A stretch of 64,000 nt of DNA from Platerodrilus igneus (lineage: Eukaryota; Arthropoda; Insecta; Coleoptera; Lycidae). This document shows, one piece after another, positions 45,157-58,300 of this stretch (the first letter of the stretch is position 1; every line of letters begins with the position of its first letter). The stretch lies in assembly GCA_036346225.1 (NCBI GenBank), contig JARFIW010000663.1, positions 2,232,001-2,296,000 of the forward strand, read 5' to 3'. Under the pieces are notes generated by a model. The model searched no databases, was not told where the DNA came from, and saw only the letters and a list, made by a program, of their open reading frames with translations. The translations under genes were made by a program, and so were the position numbers.

Positions 45157-48040
45157 CTAGTTAAAACGAAGGTGAGATAGCTTTCCACACGCTTCCAATG
45201 CTGCGGTGACTTCAGCATCAGACTTATCATGTTGTTGGAAGTTAGCTGCTCTCCCAAATATAACTACAGCGCACATTTTTTCGTATGAACAGAGTATGGC
45301 AAACATAATCGTTCTCACCGCATGCAATACAACGGTCATCCCTGTACTTGCCAATTTTCTCAAGATAGTCCGAGAAGCACCCATGGCCACTGAGAACCTG
45401 GGCAAGGTGGTAACACACCTTCCCATGCCCCCTAGCCACCCACGGATGGATCCCCGGTATCAATTTCTTAGTCCATTTACCCTTCTTGGAGTTATCCCAC
45501 CTTGACTGCCAGACTCTAAACGTGTTTTCTCTCTCCTTTTTAGAGAGATTAAATGCCATTATATCCCGTTGTTCTTGAACTCTCAAGTTTAGTGGGATAA
45601 CCCCCGCAATGACCATGGCAGCATCCGCAGACACAGTTTTGTAAGTGCTTGAAATTCTAGGGTCATCCGTCTTTGAACCCTCATAATAAGTTTTTTCTTG
45701 TTATCGGTCCGCATACAATCAGCCCATATCGGAGCCGCATACATTAAACTAGAGTCAGTAACCGCCGCCAAGACCCGACGTTTACTGGCTCGTGGACCTC
45801 CTACGTTTGCCATCAACCGGCTAATCCGGTTTGCAGCAGCCTGGGCTTTGTTCGCCTGTATCTCCAGATGTTTCTTAAAGGACAGACATCCGTCTAATAT
45901 AACCCCAAGATACTTCACACATTGTAGAGGCTTAATCCTCAGTCCCCCTACTTTAATTAGGAAGGGTCTAATCTTCATCCTTCTTGTCATCAAAATTGCC
46001 TCCGTTTTGTTCAGTGCCAGGGTTAGCCCATTCTCTGTCATCCAGTCTTCCACTGAACTTAATGCCTGCCTAGTTATACATCGTAACCCTTCCTCGCTAT
46101 TCGCCGCGATCACAAGAGCTAGGTCGTCTGCAAAAGCGACAAGCTTAAAGTTCTCTGGCAGGTCTAATCGCAGGACACCGTCGTACAAGGCATTCCAGAG
46201 AACCTAACACCGAACCCTGCGGAACTCCAGAGGTTACCGGCAGAGTAAACACATCTCCATTTTTTTCGGTGAAAATCACGGACCTGTTCTGAAAATAGCT
46301 TCTTATAACCCTCATCAGGTATGACGATATCTCCAATTGCCTCAGCGTTTTAATTATCACCCCCCACTTCGCCGTGTTGAAGGCATTCTGCACGTCCAAC
46401 GCTACCATCAGATTGACTTGACGTGTTCGCCAGGTACCCCCTATGGCCTGCTTAGCAAACCCTACCACCTGCTCAAGTGCATCTAAACTCGAGCGGCCTT
46501 CCCTAAAACCATACTGCATACTAGGAAAGCCGCCCTTCTCTTCAATCTCTTTCTTTAGCCTGCCGCCAATCATATGCTCGGGCAGGTTCGTGGCCGCGTC
46601 GATTAGGCATGTGGGACGATAGGAGGAGAATATCCCTTGTGGTTTCCCAGACTTTCTAATCAAAACCACTTGGGCACTTTTGCCTCTTGTGGGAAAACGA
46701 CCTTTCGCTAGGATATTATTCATCGCAGCCAGCACTGAATCGGGGATCGTATCTACCGCATCTCTGATCGTTTCCGCTGGAATGCCATCCTTACCAGGAG
46801 CTTTTCTGGGATTGAGCTTCTTGGACGCACAACATAATTCCTCCCTTGAGAAGAGAGGAACATCGCCAACATCTATCATAGCTTGTTCTGCCTCATCTTC
46901 CTTGCCACACCGTGGGAATAGTGATACCAGAATCTTTTTTGATTCTTCCCAGGGAAGCACCTCATCCGCCAGTCCTTTTAACTTTTGAGCGACAATCTTA
47001 TATCCGAGGCCCCACGTGTCGTTGTTCACCTGACTACACAGTTCCTGCCAACATCTTTTTTGGCTAGCCCGATAGCCTCTTTTAGCTCCTACCTTTTAGT
47101 TTTCAAAGTATTTATCTCATGTTCGCAACATCCAGGTGCTCTTTTTTCCCTTAAATATGCCGTTCTAGCAACATTAACTTCAGAAATTTCATTGGTCCAC
47201 CAGTAGACCTGTCTACGGCCTCGTGCTAAAAATGACTTTTTAGGCATGGTCCTATTGCATACCCTGGTGATGGCTTCAATTAGAAGGTCGTAGTCCACCC
47301 GGCAGCCAAGCGACTCCTCTAGCAACCCTTTCTTGAAGGTCTCGCTATTAAATTTGCCCAAGGCCCAGCGTTGTACTGCTATCGCTACTGCTTCCTTCTT
47401 CCGCTCAAGCTGGTAGGAGATGTAATTATGGTCGCTCATAGTTTCACACTCCAGGACACGCCAATGTTGAACCATGCCAGCCAGAGATGACGTGACCATA
47501 GTTAAGTCTACAATTGACTTTGAGCTCCCTCTCACAAATGTCGGAACCACACCTCTATTAGCAAATTCCAAATCGAGGCTTGCCATCCAAACCAAAGTCG
47601 CCTCACCTCTATGGTCAGTCTGCGGAGAGCCCCATGTTACCGCCTTGGCGTTAAAATCACCAGCTATTATTACGCGCCCTTTCTTCCTTTTAATATCGTC
47701 TCATAGTATTTATAGGAACTCGACATACTCCCCTATCGCTTTATTGGACGAGCAGTAGCAGCTATAGATTATAATGTTAGGGGTTGAGAGACGCACCCAT
47801 ACGAAGCCGTTTCCCTTGCCCGTCTCACAGTAAGAAATTTATCTTTAATTGTTATTGCCGCTACGTCGTTGTTATCTTTTAGCCAGGCCTTACTTAGTCT
47901 ATTATTGGGTTCACTGGCTATGATAATGTCATTTTCATTTTCGTTAACATATACCTCCAGCAGATTATGAGCCGCCTTTGCATTGTTTAGATTTATCTGC
48001 AGGAATTTAATCTGTTTGTCGATAACCCTATTCCTGTGAC
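45157..48040 (-). pseudogene. R1-clade ORF2: endonuclease and reverse transcriptase, broken
   Basis: Endonuclease starts near 48040 (KFLQINLNNAKAAHNLLEVY, IIIASEPNN). The catalytic-region motif AGDFNAKAVTWGSPQTDHRG lies near 47620-47690, and SDHNYISYQLE near 47420-47450. Reverse transcriptase follows from about 47000: APGKDGIPAE, SYRPTCLIDA, QYGFREGRSS, VALDVQNAFN, GVPQGSVLG, then after a frameshift near 46200 the catalytic FADDLAL (46114-46134). The C-terminal region has HGCFSDYLEKIG and CIACGENDYVCH, the Cys/His motif usual in R1 elements. The product would nick target DNA and copy element RNA at the nick. Frameshifts near 47790, 47050, 46200, 45600 and 45300 abolish it. Confidence 0.85.
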
Positions 48041-48223
48041 TAACAGTAGCTAGTGGTCACTAGTCGCTAGTGGTCACTCTGTTTTTTAAAAGATCTTGTG
48101 CCTGATTGTAAGGATCCATAAAAAATAAATAAATAAATTCTCGATCTAGATAAAACTTATCGTTAGTAAACACATTAATAAAACTTATTTCTAATATCAC
48201 AGCTCTGACACAGCTTGTTTTCA

Positions 48224-49979
48224 TCACAGTTCATTGGCTTCACGGGTATTACCTCTAAAGGCTCGTTTGGCATCAATCAGGGCTCTGCGAATGGCTTCGC
48301 ATAGGCCTTTTCCAGATTGGTGACCCGCTCTGTTGCAAAGAATGCAAAAATCTTCTGCTTTGCAGTCACTAGCCCGGTGTCCTTCCTCACCGCATCTAAT
48401 GCAAGCTTTAGACCTATCCGGATCTTTACATGCATTTGTGATATGCCCATGTTCCCAGCATCGGTAGCATCTGGGAATTTCAATATTCTTCTCGATATTG
48501 CATGTTACCAATCCTATTCTCAGACCCTCTTTTAGCAGTTACCTGCATCCTCTTCGCCAAGAGACAAGGTAGCTGCCTGTGTATCCCTGGCATAAGGTCT
48601 CAATTCCCCCAACTTACACCTCGTTTCATCGATGTTCCCAAGCTTCTGTTGCAACACGGTCATAATTTCTTGCCTGTTCGTCACTCCGTCCAGGCCTCTC
48701 AGGTACAGTGTTACCCATTTCTCACGTATACCTAGTTGTCTAGTTGAAATTTTCTCGTCGCTTGTTCTTATGGCGTCCCTAATCTTTTTCATCACATTTT
48801 CATCTCTATTCACTTTAATCAGTAATTTCCCCCTGCTTAGTGCTGCGTACTTCCTGTATACTTTCCATCGCCTCGCAGTCCTTCAGTCCAGCCTCCACTT
48901 CGCTGAGTACCGATTTATAGTCTAGGCCTTTTTTCTCTAACACCAGGGCATACGATTCCCTGCAAGATGGTGCTTCTCTATAGTTAGCCTACGTCTCTTT
49001 GTTTTTCCGGGGAGTATAGATCTCTACTTTTGTGTTCGTCTCGTTAAATATCCATTGCACCATTCTGCTCAGAGCCGCTACATTTACAGCCTTGACGCGG
49101 TGCATTGCTATCTGACCATCTTCCTTAGTCTCTTCCTTTAATTTTAGCATAATCTCGAAGTTCTCCTCCTCGGTGCCATCATAAATAGCTTTCACTACCT
49201 TCTTTTTACTTATTGTCTCGAGGCCTTTTGATAGGACCCGAGTAAAGTTCTCTATTACTTCTACCACTTCACTGGTATTTAGCAGCTCCGGGAACCTGTC
49301 CCTGTAATACCGCCGGATGCTCTCACTCATTTCGAGATCTCCAGGCTCAACTACGATAACTTTGGTAGTTTCGTCCTTAGTCAATATGGGGTTCCCCACC
49401 ACCACCTCAACATTCTTAAATAGGTTTTGGTTCCAATCCTTGCGTTTGATGTCTTGCCAGAGATCCCAAGATATCTCACGTGGGAGCTCCATGACCACTT
49501 CTGTCCCGTAGGTCTGGGTACACATCTCTTTGTTGTCCTTACTTGTAGTGATATTAGCAATCTCGAGTTTTCGGCATTCTTCTTCGAGGGTTTTGACTGT
49601 ATCTTTTAAGTCCTTCTGACCCTTTTCTAATACAGCATATTTCGAGATTGCTTCCTTTGCTAGGGCTAGCGTTTCGTCTATACCCATTTTCAGTTCAAGG
49701 TGAACAGACCTTCTACTATTTTTGAAGATTGCCATCTCTTCAACTCTGTGTAGTAGCATCTGCAGGTTCAAGTTTCTCGGTAGCTTCGGTGTTGCCTCAT
49801 CATCATCATCATCAAATTTTATTATCCTCCTTTTCCGTTTTCTTTTCCTTTTCCTTTCACCCTTTACTTCCGGGGATGACGTCTCCATAGCACTACTGTC
49901 TTTAACCTTCTTTTCGCTGATAACCCTACGCGTTTTGGGGATTATTCCATCAGTTTTCTCTTCCTCCGGTACCAGATTT
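48224..49979 (-). pseudogene. R1-clade ORF1 (gag-like, three CCHC knuckles), broken
   Basis: The open frame enters from the truncated 5' end, includes a KRKRKRKRR basic cluster and an acidic DDDDDE run (49800-49860), then a predicted coiled segment (LALAKEAISKYAVLEKGQKD). It stops at 48989 after a shift. Coding continues in other frames to three knuckles near 48300-48450: CYRCWEHGHITNAC, CIRCGEEGHRASDC and CILCNRAGHQSGKGLC, ending at the stop at 48224. The triple knuckle is typical of R1-clade ORF1, which binds element RNA. At least two frameshifts (near 49000 and 48830). Confidence 0.82.
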
Positions 49980-52849
49980 CCATCTTAGTGGTGGAAAAGA
50001 CACCACCAAGCAGAAAAACGTAAAATCTACAATTATGACCATCGCGTGCGCGAATCGAAATCTGGTCAAAAAATACCTTTTGCAGCTAGCTACAAAACCA
50101 TAGCAATGCGAATACTTCCTTACAAGCCGTACTTTGGGCGAAATAGCCACCCTCAAGCAGAAAAATGTAATATCTGCAATAATGGCGATCGTGTGTGCGA
50201 ATCGAACTAAGGTTACAATGCTAAAAAAAACATACTAGTGCAAATTTTTTACCAGCCGTGTTAGGGGTGGAAACATCCCCAAGCAGAAAATTCTTAAATT
50301 TGCAATTATGACGATCGTGTGTGCGAATCGCACTGGGGTTAAAACATACCTCTTACTAGTAGCTACAAAACCATATTAGTGAGAATTCCTTACCAGTAGT
50401 CCTAAGGCTGGTAACCCCATCCCCAAGCAGAAAAACGTAAGATTTCCAATTATGGAAAATATACCTCTTGCTAGTAGCAACAAAACTATACTAGTCGTCC
50501 TAAGGGTGGAAAGACCATCCCCAAGCAGAAAAACGTAAAATCTGCAATAATGACGATTGTGTGTACGAGTCGAACTACGGTTAAAAAATACCTTTCACTA
50601 GTAGCTATAAAACCCTACCAGTGCAAACTCTTTACAAGCCATCCTGGGAGTGGGAAATCTGCTCTTAGGCAGAAAAACGTATAATCAGAAATTATGGCAA
50701 TCGTGTGTGCGAATCGAAATCGGGTCAAGAAATACCTCTTACTACTACTAGCTCTAAAACCATACTAGTGCGAATTTCTTATAAGTCGTCCAAGGGGTGA
50801 AAAAACCACTCCCAGGCAGAAAAACAATTTTACAATAATGGTGATCTATGTGTCAACAGAACTAAAGTTAGAAAAACCTCTTATTAACAGCTACAAAACC
50901 ATACTAGTGTGAATCCCTTACCAGCCGTGGTAGGAGAGGAAAAGCCACCCCCTAAGCAGAGAAACATAAAATTTGCAATAATAGCAATCGTGTGTGCGAA
51001 TAGAACTAGAGTTAAATATACCTCTTAGTAGTAGCTACAAAACTATACTGGTGCAAATTCCTTACCAGTCGTGATAGGGGTGGAAACGCCACCCTAAGCA
51101 AAAAATCCTTAAATTTGCAATTATGGCGATCGTGAGTGCGAATCGCACTAGGGTTAAAACATACCTTATTAGTAGCTATAAAACCATATTAGTGCGAATT
51201 CCTTACCCGTCGTCCTAAGGGTGGAAAGGCCATCCCCAAGCAGAAAAACGTAAAATTTGCAATTGTGGCGATCGTGTGCGCGAATCGAACTAGAGTTAAA
51301 ATATACCTCTTGCTAGTAGCTACAAAACCATACCAGTGCGAATTCCTTACCCGTCGTCCTAAGGGTGGAAAGGCCATCCCCAAGCAGAAAAACGTAAAAT
51401 TTGCAATTATGGCGATCGTGTGCGCGAATCGAACTAGAGTTAAAATATACCTCTTGCTAGTAGCTACAAAACCATACTAGTGCGAATTCCTTACCAGTCG
51501 TCCTAAGCGTGGAAAGACCATCTCCAAACAGAAAAACGTAAAATCTGCAATTATGGCGATCGTGTGTACGAATCGAACGACGGCTAAAAAACCCTACTAG
51601 TGCAAACTTCTTATGAGCCGTCCTAGTGGTGGAAAATCTACCCTCAAGCAGAAAAACATATAATCAAAAATTATGGCAATCGTGTGTGCGAATCGAAATC
51701 TGGTCAAGAAATACCTCTTACTACTAGCTATAGAACATATTAGTGCGAATTTCTTACAAGTCGTCCTAGGGATGGAAAAGCCACTCCCAGGCAGAAAAAC
51801 ATAAAATTTTCAATAATGGTGATCGGTGTGTCAATAGAACCAGAGTTAAAAAATACTTCTTATTAATAGGTACGAAACCATACTATTGCAATTTTTTTAC
51901 CAGCCAATTTAGGGGTGGAAAAATCATCTCATGCAAAAAAAACCGCAAAATTTGCAATTATGGCGATCGTGTGTGCGAATCGAACTAGAGTAACAATATA
52001 CCTCTTACTAATGCTAAAAACATACTAGTGCGAATTCCTTACAAGCCGTCCTAGGGAAGGAAAAGCCACCTCAAACAGAAAAACATAATTTCTGCAATTA
52101 TGGCGATCGCGTGTGCGAATCAAACCAGGGTAAAAAAACCAACTTACTAATAGCTACAAAACTATACTAGTGCGAATTCCTTACCAGTCATGTTAGGAGT
52201 GGAAACGCCGTCCCCCATGCAGAAAAACCTAAAATTTGCAATAATGGTGATAGTGTGTGCGAATAGAGCTAGGGTTAAAAATACCTCATACTAGTAGCTA
52301 CAAAACTGTACTAGTGCAAATTCCTTACCAGCCGTGTTGGTGGTTAGAAACGCCACCCCCAAGCAGAGAATCCTTAAATTTGCAATTATGGCGATCGTAT
52401 GTGCGAATCGCACTAGGGTTAAAACATACCTCTTACTAGTAGTTACAAAACCATATTACTCCGAATTCCTTACCAGTCGTCCTAAGGGTGGAAAGACCAT
52501 CCCCAAGCAGGAAATCGTAAAATCTGCAATTATGGCGATTGTGTGTACGAATCAAACGACAGTTAAAAAAGACCTCATACTAGTAGCTATAAAACCCTAC
52601 TAGTGCAAACTCCTTACAAGCCGTTCTAGGGGTGGAAAATCCATTCTCAAGCAGAAAAACGTAAAATAAGAGATTATGGCAATCGTGTGTGCGAATCGAA
52701 ATCTGGTCAAGAAATACCTCTTACTACTAGCTATAGAACATACTAGTGCGAATTTCTTACAAGTCGTCCTAGGGATGGAAAAGCCACTCCCAGGCAGAAA
52801 AACATAAAATTTTCAATAATGGTGATCGGTCTGTCAATAGAACTAGAGT

Positions 52850-53770
52850 TAAAAATACATCGGGAAACCCGAAAAAAATTTAAGGAATAAAATTTAGAAA
52901 CTATTTTCCATTGGGAAAAAAAAAATTATTGCGTGGTGAATCGAACTAGAGTAACAATATACCTCTTACTAATGCTAAACATACTAGTGCGAATTCCTTA
53001 CAAGCCGTCCTAGAAGGAAAAGCCACCTCAAACAGAAAAACATAATTTCTGCAATTATGGCGATCGTGCGAATCAAACCAGGGTAAAAACCAACTTACTA
53101 ATAGCTACAAAACATACTAGTGCGAATTCCTTACCAGTCATGTTAGAGTGGAAACGCCGTCCCCATGCAGAAAAACCTAAAATTTGCAATAATGGTGATA
53201 GTGTGCGAATAGAGCTAGGGTTAAAATACCTCATACTAGTAGCTACAAAACTGTACTAGTGCAAATTCCTTACCAGCCGTGTTGGTGGTTAGAAACGCAC
53301 CCCAAGCAGAGAATCCTTAAATTTGCAATTATGGCATCGTATGTGCGAATCGCACTAGGGTTAAAACATACCTCTTACTAGTAGTTACAAAACCATATTA
53401 CTCCGAATTCCTTACCAGTCGTCCTAAGGGTGGAAAGACCATCCCCAAGCAGGAAATCGTAAAATCTGCAATTATGGCGATTGTGTGTACGAATCAAACG
53501 ACAGTTAAAGACCTCATACTAGTAGCTATAAAACCCTACTAGTGCAAACTCCTTACAAGCCGTTCTAGGTGGAATCCATTCTCAAGCAGAAAAACGTAAA
53601 TAAAATTATGGCAATCGTGTGTGCGATCGAAATCTGGTCAAGAAATACCTCTTCTACAGCTATAACATACTAGTGCGAATTTCTTACAAGTCGTCCTAGG
53701 GTGAAAAGCCACCCCAGGCAGAAAAACATAATTTTAATAATGGTGATGGTTGCAATAGAATAGAGTTAAA
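52850..53770 (+). repeat. Low-quality duplicate block within satellite array 2
   Basis: The middle one of three copies of a 957-bp block. Unlike the flanking copies it lacks single bases at many homopolymers (GCTAAACATAC for GCTAAAAACATAC) and starts with a scrambled segment of about 80 bp (52856-52935). This pattern suggests unpolished read consensus more than biological divergence. Confidence 0.7.
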
Positions 53771-55345
53771 AATCTTATTAATAGGTACAAAACCATACTA
53801 TTGCAATTTTTTTACCAGCCAATTTAGGGGAGGAAAAGTCATCTCATGCAAAAAAAACGCAAAATTTGCAATTATGGCGATCGTGTGTGCGAATCGAACT
53901 AGAGTAACAATATACCTCTTACTAATGCTAAAAACATACTAGTGCGAATTCCTTACAAGCCGTCCTAGGGAAGGAAAAGCCACCTCAAACAGAAAAACAT
54001 AATTTCTGCAATTATGGCGATCGCGTGTGCGAATCAAACCAGGGTAAAAAAACCAACTTACTAATAGCTACAAAACCATACTAGTGCGAATTCCTTACCA
54101 GTCATGTTAGGAGTGGAAACGCCGTCCCCCATGCAGAAAAACCTAAAATTTGCAATAATGGTGATAGTGTGTGCGAATAGAGCTAGGGTTAAAAATACCT
54201 CATACTAGTAGCTACAAAACTGTACTAGTGCAAATTCCTTACCAGCCGTGTTGGTGGTTAGAAACGTCACCCCCAAGCAGAGAATCCTTAAATTTGCAAT
54301 TATGGCAATCGTATGTGCGAATCGCACTAGGGTTAAAACATACCTCTTACTAGTAGTTACAAAACCATATTACTCCGAATTCCTTACCAGTCGTCCTAAG
54401 GGTGGAAAGACCATCCCCAAGCAGGAAATCGTAAAATCTGCAATTATGGCGATTGTGTGTACGAATCAAACGACAGTTAAAAAAGACCTCATACTAGTAG
54501 CTATAAAACCCTACTAGTGCAAACTCCTTACAAGCCGTTCTAGGGGTGGGAAATCCATTCTCAAGCAGAAAAACGTATAATGAAAAATTATGGCAATCGT
54601 GTGTGCGAGTCGAAATCTGGTCAAGAAATACCTCTTTCTACCAGCTATAAAACCATACTAGTGCGAATTTCTTACAAGTCGTCCTAGAGGTGAAAAAGCC
54701 ACCCCCAGGCAGAAAAACATAAATTTTTTAATAATGGTGATGTGTGTGCCAATAGAATTAGAGTTAAAAAATTATTAAAAGCTACAAAACCATACTAATG
54801 CAAATTTCTTACAAACCAGTTTAGGGGTGGAAAGGCCACCCTCATGCAGAAAAACGTAAAATTTGCAATAATGGCGATCGTGTGTGCAAATAGAGCTAGG
54901 GTTAAAAATACCTCTTACTAGTAGCTACAAAACTATACTAGTGAAAATCCTTAAATTTGCAATTATGGCAATCGTATGTGCGAATCTCACTAGGATTAAA
55001 ACATACCTCTTACTAGTAACTACAAAACCATATTAGTGCGAATTCCTTACCAGTTGCCCTAAGGGTGGAAAGTCCATCTCCAAACAGAAAAACGTAAAAT
55101 CTGCAATTTTGACGATCTTGTGATCGAATCGAACTAGGATTAAAGTATACCTCTTACTACTAGCTATAAAACCACACTAGTGCGAATTCTATATCAGCTA
55201 TTTTAGAGGTAAAAAGGTCAACCCGAAGCAGAAAAACATAAAATCTACAATTATGGCGATCGTGTGTGCGAATCAATCAGGGTTAAAAAATACTTCTTAC
55301 CAGTAGCTATAAAACAGTACTAATATGAATTCCTTACAAGTAGTT

Positions 55346-58300
55346 CTAGGGAGTCTACCCCTAGCACGCCTTGTAAGGAATTCGCACTAGCATGACTTTG
55401 TAGCTACCAACAAGAGGTATTTTTTATAACCGTACTTTGATTCGCACACACGATCGCCATAATTGCAGAAATTACGTTGTACTGTTGGGGGTGGCTTTTC
55501 CACACCTAGTATGGCTTGTAAGCAATTCGATCAAGTATGGTTTTGTAGCTACTAGTAAGAGGTATTTTTAACCCTGGTTTAATTTGCACACACGATCGCC
55601 GTAATTGCAGATTAACAGTTTTTCTGCTTCGGGATAGCCTTTCCATCCCTAAGATGGCTGGTAAAGAATTTGTACTAGTGTGGTTTTGTAGCTACTAGTA
55701 AGAGGTATTTTAAACCCTAGTTCGATTCGCACACAAGATCGCCATTATTTCAAATTTTAAGTTTTTCTTCTTGGGGGTGGCGTTTGCATTCCTAAGCCTT
55801 GTAAGGAATTCGCACTAGTATGGTTTGTGACCTCTAGTAAGAGGTATTATTTAGCGCGATTTCGATTCACACACACGATCGCCATAATTGCAGATTTTAC
55901 GTTCTTCTGATTGGAAGTGCCTTTTCTACTCCTAAGACGGCTGGTAAAAAATTCGCACTAGTATGATTTTATAGCTACTAGTAGGAGGAATATTTAACCC
56001 TAGTTCTATTCGCACAGATGATCGCTATTATTGAAAATTTTACGTTTTTCTGCTTGCGGATGCCTTTTCCACCCTTAGGATAGCTTGTGAGGAATTCACA
56101 CTAGTATGGTTGTATAGCTACTAGTAAGAGGGACTTTTCAAGCCTGCTTCGATTCATGCACGCGGTCGCCATAATTGCAAATTTTAGGATTTTCTGCTTG
56201 TGGGTGGCCCGTCCACGCCTAGAACCACGTAAGGAATTCGAACTAGTATGGTTTCATAGTTAGTAGTGAGAGGTATATCTTAACCCAGTTTCATTCGCAC
56301 ACACGATCACCGTAATTGCAAATTTTACGTTTTTCTGATTGGGGATGGCTTTTCCACCCCTAAAACAACTGGTACGGAATTCACACTAGTATGGTTTTGT
56401 AACTACTAGTAAAAAGTATTTTTTAACCATCGTTCGATTCGCATACGCGATCGTCGTATTTGCAGATTTTACATTTTTCTGCTTGGAAGTGGCTTTTTCG
56501 CCCCTAGTACGACTTGCAAGAAATTCGCACTATGATTTTATTGCTAGCAGCAAGAGAAATTTTTTAACCCGATTTCAATTCCCAGACGCCATCGTCATAA
56601 TTGCAGATTTTATGTTTTTCAGCTTGAGGGTGGTTTTTCACCCCTAGAACGGCCGGTGGAGAATTCGCAATAGAATGGTTTTTAGCTACTGGTAAGAGGA
56701 TATTTTAACCATAGTTTAATTCGCACACACAATCGCCATCATTGCCGATATTACATTTCTATGCATGATTTTCCGCCCCTAGTATGGCTTGTAAGAAATT
56801 CGCACTAATACTAAATTTTATTGCTACCAGTAAGAGGAATTTTTAACCCTGTTACGTTGATTTTCAATATAATTAATAATAAACACGCTCTCAAATAACC
56901 TCCTCAACTCAAATCCCTTTTTCTTTTACAACGAAAATTTATTCGATAAATTAAATAGTCTACGCTTTGTTTTAGGTATCCCGTAATCTTTTAAATTCTT
57001 CAGCAACCTCCTGTTTACAAGTACGCTCGCTATAAATTTTTATTTTGAACTCATTTATTTCAAAACGACAAGTTTATGCTACAAGTAAATAGTTGCATCC
57101 TGTTTTTAGGTACCCGCTATCTTGGTATACCTTACGACCGCCGTAAAATGGTTTTCTCTATTGTTCCAATGTAACGACTTGTTGAAATAAGGTCGCGCAC
57201 TATCCGATATAAGCCGGGTTTTCCATTTTTACCGCGCTTCGATAAGCTAGGATTAGCAGTTCGTCTCCGTGTTGTTTGAACCATTGTTGAATTTGATTCT
57301 ACAGCTTGTACGTCGAAACATTTTCTACATTTATTCGTCACCGTATTACAAAAGCAATGCACGTCTTTCTGTTCAACAACTAGGAGGTTTCTTGCGTGTA
57401 TTTGCTTTTTGTAGCTGGAGGCCAAATGGGTTCTTTCTTTATGTAGAACAACTGCTTTGGCCGTAGACCAACTACTTTTGTCTGTAGAACGCTGCTGCAA
57501 TTATGGTAGCAGAGTAAATGTATGCTGACGACCATGTGTTGACTTGTGTTGACTCACCCCCGATGGATTGCGAGCTAAATATCTGGACACCTACAGGTAT
57601 GCAACTCGTTTTCATTTGTGTGTGTCAATGGCATATTCCGTATCAACGTTTGGTGTAGAAACGTGATATCGGAGAAGGTGCGATGTACTGTTTTTAAACA
57701 TGCTTGTCGAAAGGACGCACACGTTTATTTGCTTTACTAATTAGTTATTTTACAAAAATTATTAGGTGAAATTTTAAAAACGTTCGACAAAAGCTCCCAC
57801 ACGTTAATTCTTTCCTACCGATTAGTTTATTTTACAAAGAGTATTAGGTGTAATTTCAAAACCACTTGACAAAAGCTCTCACGGTTTTTATTTGCTACTG
57901 ATTAATTTTATTTTGTGTAAATACGAGATGTGCACTTCGTATCTAGTTTCCAAAATTCTTCGTAGAATATAATTGTTTGCTGTAAAATAGTAACGCTTAA
58001 TTTATTTTCTTTTTGCTTGTTTATACAGAATCCTTTAATTATTTTTATGTGTTAATAGATAATCGTGGGCGATGTACTTCATTTTTTTGTTTTTTTGGTA
58101 TGTAGGCGAATCCCCCCACTCTCCGCTGTTGGTAGCTAGCATAGTATCTACTTTTATTGCGGCTACGTCTAGTTACGTAGCAACCCGATTTCAATTCTCA
58201 CACGCCATCGTCATAACTGTAGATTTTATGTTTTCAGCTTGATGGTGGCTTTTCACCCCAGGACGGCTGGTATGGAATTCGCACTAGTATGGTGTTTAGC

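Larger units (their letters stand above)
44885..49979 (-). mobile_element. R1-clade non-LTR retrotransposon, probably 5' truncated
   Basis: About 5.1 kb on the minus strand, ending in a short A tail (plus-strand T10 at 44885-44894). It carries an ORF1 with three CCHC knuckles and an ORF2 with AP-type endonuclease, reverse transcriptase and a C-terminal Cys/His region, the R1-clade arrangement. It interrupts a satellite monomer and is flanked by CCATCT (44880-44885 and 49980-49985). The ORF1 frame is open up to the 5' junction at 49979, which indicates 5' truncation. Both ORFs have several frameshifts. Confidence 0.88.
42060..55345 (+). repeat. Satellite array 2, about 144-bp monomer, direct arm (interrupted)
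   Basis: Monomers share GCAGAAAAACGTAAAATTTG, TTATGGCGATCGTGTGTGCG, ACTAGGGTTAAAATATACCT, CTACAAAACCATACTAGTGC and GAATTCCTTACCAGCCGTCC. The AGTGCGAATTCC word is spaced 144 bp in the best copies (51191, 51335, 51479). A block of about 957 bp is present three times (starting near 52021, 52979 and 53936). The array is interrupted at 42356-43844 and 44885-49979. Small open frames in it are repeats of each other. Confidence 0.92.

Noticed and set aside
45698..46207. 169-codon plus-strand open frame
   Set aside because: Antisense shadow of the LINE reverse transcriptase, whose motifs are unambiguous on the minus strand.
57132..57500. 122-codon minus-strand open frame
   Set aside because: Lies wholly inside the solo LTR and is not kept in other LTR copies.
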